From Nymphaea colorata (taxonomy: Eukaryota; Streptophyta; Magnoliopsida; Nymphaeales; Nymphaeaceae): 64,000 nt of DNA. The notes beneath the pieces are model-generated. The model made no database searches. It was given only the letters and a program-made list of their open reading frames with translations, and was not told the origin of the DNA. A program made the position numbers and the translations under genes. The DNA is taken from NCBI RefSeq assembly GCF_008831285.2, contig NC_045151.1, positions 6,397,682-6,461,681 on the forward strand, given 5' to 3'. Below, in pieces: positions 57,735 to 64,000 of this stretch (its first letter is position 1; each line of letters begins with the position of its first letter).

Positions 57735-59040
57735 GGTTCAGACCTAGATTTGGCACAAGTTTATTGGGTCAGTTTGAGTCTTTTTTTTTTTTTTTGCAAA
57801 ACCTTGATTTAGTGAGAAATTTAAGTGGGTTGAGCTTGGCTCAAACCCACTAGGTTCTTGTGAACATACATGAAATGCTAACTTAAGTTCATGTGGCTCT
57901 TAAGTTAGGTTTTATAGAAAAGACATGAAATAATGGTAAAGGACAAAAATGCCCTCATGCATGATTTTAGGTTAAAACATGTTCAAATAAGGAGATTGGT
58001 TTGAAAATAAGGTTTTAAAAATCAAAGAAAGTCATAAGCCAAGGTATATGTGGCCTATACCCTATATTTATGCAGAAAAATATGGCTCAAAAAAGAAATG
58101 GCTATTTTGCCTCATGTGTATTTCTAGAACTCCGGATGAGTTTTCTTGATTTGATGCTAAATGACAAAAATAACCTCATGCATGATTTTAGGTTAAAACA
58201 TGTTCAAATAAGGAGATTGGTTTGAAAATAAGGTTTTAAAAATCAAAGAAAGTCATAAGCCAAGGTATATATGTGGCATATACCCTACATTTATGCAGAA
58301 AAATATGGCTCAAAAAACAAATGGCTATTTTGCGTCGTGTGTATTTCTAGAACTCCGGATGAGTTTTCTTGATTTGATGTTAAATGACAAACCCTCATGC
58401 ATGATTTTAGGTTAAAACATGTTCAAATAAGGAGATTGGTTTGAAAATAAGGTTTTAAAAATCAAAGAAAGTCATAAGCCAAGGTATATGTGCACATGAT
58501 CCTAGCTTAGTTTCAGCTCACCCTATCAGCTGAGCTCAAACCCCTCAAAAAAGGAGAGGAAAAGTTCTTGAAACTGAATTGAACTCAAACCAAACTAAGG
58601 GAATATTGATTTATGCATAATGAACATGATCATAGCTCTGTTTCAGCTCACTCTTTTTGGTTGAGTGCAAATCCACAGTTTTAGGTTTTAGTGAGCTGAT
58701 TTGTGTTGCAAGGGAGCTGACTTCAAGTAGAGATAACCCTAGTGAGCTAGCTCTAATGACTCCTGAAGTCAAGAAATGGCCTAATTGCTCGAATATTAGT
58801 AAATTCTTGGAAATTTGGTGAAAACCCTTATGTTACCAATCAAGATGAATGGATGTAGGGGCAAAATGGTCATTTTAACAATGGCAACCTAGGTGATATG
58901 GGTCTAGGTGCTCAATACTATGGTGAAATGTGCTTGTGAAGCCCTTTGTTCTTGAAATTTGGTTTATGAAAACCAATTTGAAAAGCTCATGGTGAAGGCT
59001 AAAATGGTCTTTTCAGCTTGTGGGAATTTTGGGTGTTCAC
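57735..59040 (+). repeat. Inverted repeat copy Y' (partner at 51840-52810)
   Basis: Follows directly after direct repeat A2. It is longer than its partner because it contains a 220-bp tandem triplication (57930-58500) that the partner lacks. Noncoding; the short frame at 59020-59283 has no family features. Confidence 0.75.
57930..58500 (+). repeat. 220-bp tandem triplication
   Basis: Three head-to-tail copies beginning near 57930, 58155 and 58377 (the shared word CTCATGCATGATTTTAGG occurs at 57954, 58175 and 58394, spacing 221 and 219). The third copy is cut short after about 110 bp. Copies are nearly identical, so expansion is recent. Confidence 0.9.
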
Positions 59041-62000
59041 AAGCACACTCTTAGGTGCCATTTAGGGTTTTCTTTACACATGAAATGTTTAAGTTTTGTG
59101 GTGTTGGTCGTGGGAATCATGTATGCACATGCTCATGCAAGTAATAGTTATGTAGATTTTGAGGTTTTTTTTTTACGAGTTTTTTTTTTTATCACGTGGC
59201 ATAATTTGCTTCATCTTGTTGGATCTCAAACTGTCATCCTAGGAAAAGATAAGTATTGGACTTGTTTTCATGTCAACTTTTGATTGACATTGTCCTTGCA
59301 TAATTTGGAATCATTTGCCCCCAGATTTCTGGACCTCGTAAGTCTCAGCTAGGGTAAAATACTGAGAAGTTATAAAGTGCATTGCATTCAGCTACATACC
59401 AGTAGTCCATTCACCAATTTTTAGCTTAAATCGAGTTTGTTTGGTGCCTTTTCACTCATCTAAATTTGCTTGCCAAATAATTTGTGTATTTCTATGAACT
59501 AGAAAATGTAGTTTTCTGGCATTACTTTGGGGACATCTAGGTCAAGTTCTAGTTTTTTTTTTTTTTTTTTTTTCAATTCCATCACTTTGACATGCTTGTT
59601 AGACGTGTCTAGGTGCCACCTTAGAGATTTCACATCAATCCATTTGAGAAAGATAGAAGGGGAGAGAGACAGATAGATCAACCTACCTATTGGCTGACTC
59701 TTTTTCTGCTTCTTCTAGATGTCCAAGAGGGAAGCTACTTGGGGCGGCAGCCTTGAACCCTCTTCCTTGGCCTAAAAATTGGCTTAAGCCAGAAAATCCT
59801 TAAGAGAGAATAAGAAGGATAAAATGAAAATAAGTGGCATTTTAGTGATTTTTATATGGTTTAAGTCCTAGGGGGTCATGACATACGTTGGCTCAAGGAC
59901 TTGCATTGCTGAAAAGTATGTTAACCCTAATATGGATGGCTAGGATTAGCCCCAATCCCAAGTGTCATTATCTAAGATTTTCAGATTGTGATTATAAGTT
60001 GTAGATTTGGATTCAAATCAATATTTATATTTGAAAGATAGATTTGGATCAAATGTTAGACAAAGGATTTGGATTTAAGATCCAGATCTTGATCTGAATG
60101 AAGATTTTAATCTCATATGGATCTGAAATTGGATTCTGATTGTAGATTTTGGATTCACATTGTAAATTTGGATATAGATTTGATCTGAAATAGTGGGAGG
60201 CCCGTTGCTAGGTCCCACTGAGCCAGGTGGGCTTGGTTTGGGTCATGGACCAATCTCAGATAGGCCTGGTCGAACATCAACTGGTTTCCATGAGTTGGGT
60301 TCCATTGCCTAAAATCTTGGCTAAGTCTGGTCAAATTGAGACCAACTGCATGGTGGTCTAGGATTGGTTAAACATAGCTTACCATTAGATTGGTTTTAGC
60401 TATTGTTAGGTTTCACCTAGGTTGCAAACCTCAAGTAAGCTAAGCTAGGCTCAACTTATGAGAAAGGCTTATCCCAGCTTTGGTCTTTATCAAGTTTTTG
60501 CCCTACCTTACCTTGAGCATGCTGAACTGGATCGGATCCAAACTAAGCAGGCTATAGGCTAAGGTGCCAACCTAGCTGGGTATTTTCCTAGGCATGAGTC
60601 TTCTTAGGTTATGGACCTTAGTGTCTAGCTCAGCTTAAATCTTACTTAGCTTGAGTACCTCAAGTAAGATCAATGGGCTCTCTCTTATCGTATTCTCTAC
60701 ATACTTGTGATCTTTCTCTCCTCTTCATAATCTCTCTTTTGTATAAATTTGTTCAACAACCTAGGTTTCAAGTTTATGTCTTCTTGTCCTTAAAAGCTTT
60801 TTCCAAAATTTCAAATGTAGTTGAAAGTTTGATGTACATAGAGTTAGTATGTCAAGTTTCTTGATCATCAAACATCATTACATTATCTATTGCATTAGTG
60901 TAACATGAGTTGTGAAGCTGTTTTACTATTTTCTGGTACTTGGTCAAATTTGTGAGTATATCTATAAGTTGTTGTTTCTGTAGCAACTTTTTAGACAAAT
61001 AACTTTCTAATTTCTTATTCTTTTTTAAGCTTATAAATTCATGCTGATTGATTCTCTATTTTGCAAAGAATCTCTAATATAAGTTTGAAGTCAATCCAAG
61101 TAGTTTTGATATGTTTTGAGTAGTGTAAACTTATATTATTAAAATTGTTTTCTACTTTGTTTTTTGTAGAAAATCTGTTGTTTGCACCAGCTTTATTGCT
61201 TTGTGTCTTTTTGTAGAAAATATTTTTTTTTTCAGATTTATCACTTTAAACTAATTATCCATTGTGCGGAGATTCTCCACCCAAAAATTTCATGCAGTTT
61301 GATGTTTATTAACCTAATTTTTAGGATCAACCAAATCAGTTGCAGAGAATAAGTTACCATTTTCTTGGACTTAGACAAATTTCTGTTTTCCACCTAGTTA
61401 CAGATTTTTTACTTGATTTTTAGATTTTTGATCAATTATTTCTATTTTTCTTCATGGAAAAATCTGAAACCAACTTGGTTAATCATGTGAATCATCATTT
61501 TAGGATTTCAGAATATGTTTGCTTAATCAATTGCATTCTTGCATTGTTAAATGTACATCATTTAAAATATACTACATTTGGACTTCAGTATATGAGTATA
61601 GGGTTTTAATGAGGTTGTGACATAGACACTTCTCATTAAGATTGATTTATTGGATGAAAGCCCTAATTTCAATCTAAATTTCACATCATTTTGAAATATC
61701 ATATCATTCATGCATCTATATATGTTTTGCTTAGTTCATTAATGTGCTAAACTGTGCGCATTCATGTAGTTTGCTTTCGCAATGCATTCATCCGTTTTAA
61801 AAATGTACATAGATTTAAATTTTATAATAATCAGGTTAAGATCATCAGATATATACACGCGACAATATCCCATGTATATACTTGACTTAAGTTGATTCTA
61901 TTAAAAATCATATTTTCAGATGCACATTTTCATATCGGCCTATTTCGTATTTGTTTTTCATAAAAATCTAGATTCATTCATAATTGAGATGTAATCCTTA

Positions 62001-64000
62001 GTATCAAACATACCTAAAACCATAGTATTCTCCCACTATCTTAGTTGAGACTTGATATTGAGATCACAACCATGTGTCTAGCCCTAACCTATGAAAACCC
62101 GAGTGAATTCAAACCTATACCATAGTTTGGTTAAACACAAACCCTAGTTAGGTTGGATGTGTGTTGGTCATACCTGTCTCGATAGGAACCATGATGTTCA
62201 CCATGCACCGGCTGCAACAGATCTCTACGGTCATCTATTATCATCATGCTTCTTCTTTCTTTCAATGGCAGTTATGTGGATCATGGAGGAATTGGATCTT
62301 GATATGAAGGAATTGGATTTAAATATTGAATTTGAGATAAAATACAAGGTTAAATTTGCATTTGACAAAATCAATAGGATTTGGATAAAAGAAATTGGAT
62401 TATTGAACCTAGATCTTATGGGAATTGGATTCTAGATTTGGGTTTCATATCAACATTTTTGGCTTTGGATCTCATGTGATTTGGATCAAGATTCCAAACC
62501 TTCATCTAAAACCCTAAAATTGATCATTAAATTTCATTTTGGATTTTGATCATGAATTTTTAATTCAGAATCATTTATGAATTAGATCAACTCTTAACTG
62601 GAATTTAAATTTAAATCCCTTTAGGAGGAACCCAATTCTACAATCCATAGCTGGATCAAGCACTGAATGTTCATATCATCATTAGTCAATGATTTCTGAT
62701 TTGAACTTTAAATCAAGGTCTTCTTAGGTCCATGTCCGAAGCTTAGATGCCATATTTCAATTATGTGTTGAATCTAGTTTTGCATGCATAGATATTACAT
62801 CTAGGAATTAACCCTTGCATGGATCTATGATGATATGGATCATGAATTATGTCACTTAATTCAAGTATCTCTAGTTCATGCTCTCCAATTCCAAATTGTC
62901 TCCCCTTTGCATTTAGGTTTGACGACAATCTCCTTAATACTTAATCTAGTCATTGATCTAAGTACTCCTATTAAAGACCAAAGGAACATTCAAATCTCGT
63001 ACTGATGAGTCGAGTCCCATCTCTCCTGGATTCCTGCAATAAGAATATGGAGGGGAGTAAATGTTTAATATTTTTTGTTCATCCCATGTGAATGGTCATG
63101 ATGTGAAAGGTTATGAAATTTTGCATGGTCAATTGAAGTGGCTACCATGATTGGATTCTTCCTCGTTTTGGACTCGACTAAGTGTTAAAAGTCCAAATGT
63201 GATTATTGTCTACCCTTAGAGCTGCTTCGGAGTCCTTTTGTTGTTTGTGTATTTTGTTTGTTTAAGACTTAGAATTGAGAGTGAATGATCATGTTCAAAT
63301 AAAATTAGATCAAATACAACCCTTCTCAATTTAGAAGTTGATTGAACCAATGTTTGTCTCTCATGATTTTAATCTCCATTTTAAGCTCCATTGCACTAGA
63401 ACTCTCTATTTTAGCATGTGTTCATATTTTAAAGCCACCCTTGGCCTATGCAATGTTCTGGTCTTTGTGTTGCAATATTTTTTTGTTAAGCAACAACTTC
63501 AAGCTATTTAAAGGCAAGACCAACTTACTAGATGCAGGAATTGTTCATTCCCTTACCATGTACTTGTAGTAAACAACTCTGTATATAGGTAATTACCTAA
63601 GGAGAGGGAGAAACCCCAACTTGTATAATCCATGGAGAATTCCTGCCACATACATTAGATTTTATCCAAGTATATCTGCATATCTTGTTATTAAATTACT
63701 AATAATCATGAAAACCCTTAGGAAATCCATTGTAGAAGTCCAAACCCATTTCCATCTATATTTGTATATATATTTAATCTTGTTTGATACTTGTTTGATG
63801 AAAGCATTCATGGAGTTTCTTGACCGCCACCATCTTTTGCCTTCCAATCACCATGTTTTGGACACATTCCCACTATCACATTATACATCCCTTCCTACGA
63901 AGAGACCTAGACATTGTAATCTTCCCCACAAATGTTCCTACCCTAGGATGGTATTCAGAGTGGTTGGAGCAGTTTTGATAGTGTACCCCTTGTATCTTGA
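59040..64000. other. Intergenic stretch, no gene recognised
   Basis: AT-rich with GGATTTGGATT-type words at 59950-60200 and 62280-62600, and TAGGTT/CTAAGCTAGGCT words at 60200-60660. A poly-T run lies at 59553-59571. At 63946 there is a degenerate primer-binding-site-like TGGTATTCAGAGTGGTTGG, possibly the start of an old retroelement running off the window. No coding gene can be supported. Confidence 0.45.

Overview
The window is nuclear DNA of a land plant, most likely an angiosperm. It is AT-rich and full of microsatellites. It carries Ty1/copia retrotransposons primed by initiator tRNA-Met and one protein-coding gene with GT-AG introns and plant-type promoter motifs. The very long introns suggest a large, transposon-rich genome. 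I cannot name the species from sequence alone.

The only host gene I can support is on the minus strand from 43957 (ATG) to 1518 (stop). It encodes an Obg-like ATPase 1 / YchF-type P-loop ATPase (OLA1). I rebuilt it from 12 exons. All junctions are GT-AG and all phases agree, giving 393 codons, about the usual length for plant OLA1. The protein has the ATP/GTP-binding motifs GLPNVGKS and DIAG, the NMNE motif in place of NKxD (typical of the ATP-preferring YchF family), and a complete C-terminal TGS domain. A TATA box and two telo-box-like motifs lie just upstream (43971-44039). The coding sequence is about 1.2 kb but the locus covers about 42.4 kb.

The introns hold mobile DNA. Intron 10 (1969-14581) contains copia element 1 (8365-13590: 284-bp LTRs, 5-bp target duplication). 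Intron 7 (20795-26900) contains the related copia element 2 (20985-26206: 278-bp LTRs, 5-bp target duplication). Both lie on the plus strand, antisense to OLA1. Each has two LTR-to-LTR differences, so both insertions are fairly recent. Element 1 is broken by a nonsense codon and a 23-bp deletion. Element 2 has a single in-frame stop in the gag zinc knuckle. Other introns hold a MITE-like family, a microsatellite-linked dispersed repeat, a TRIM-like pair of direct repeats, and a local duplication of the 3' end of exon 3 with its splice donor.

Upstream of the gene (44.1-64 kb) I find no convincing coding gene. From about 47 to 59 kb there is a dense mosaic of old repeats: a 1.6-1.8-kb direct repeat pair, an inverted repeat pair of about 1 kb, two oppositely oriented arrays of a roughly 31-bp minisatellite, and a recent 220-bp tandem triplication. 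The first 1.5 kb holds the presumed 3' UTR and downstream flank of OLA1.

I did not find a new multi-gene system. The observations most worth a second look are the duplicated splice donor of OLA1 exon 3, the covarying LTR hairpins of the copia family, and the inverted minisatellite arrays.
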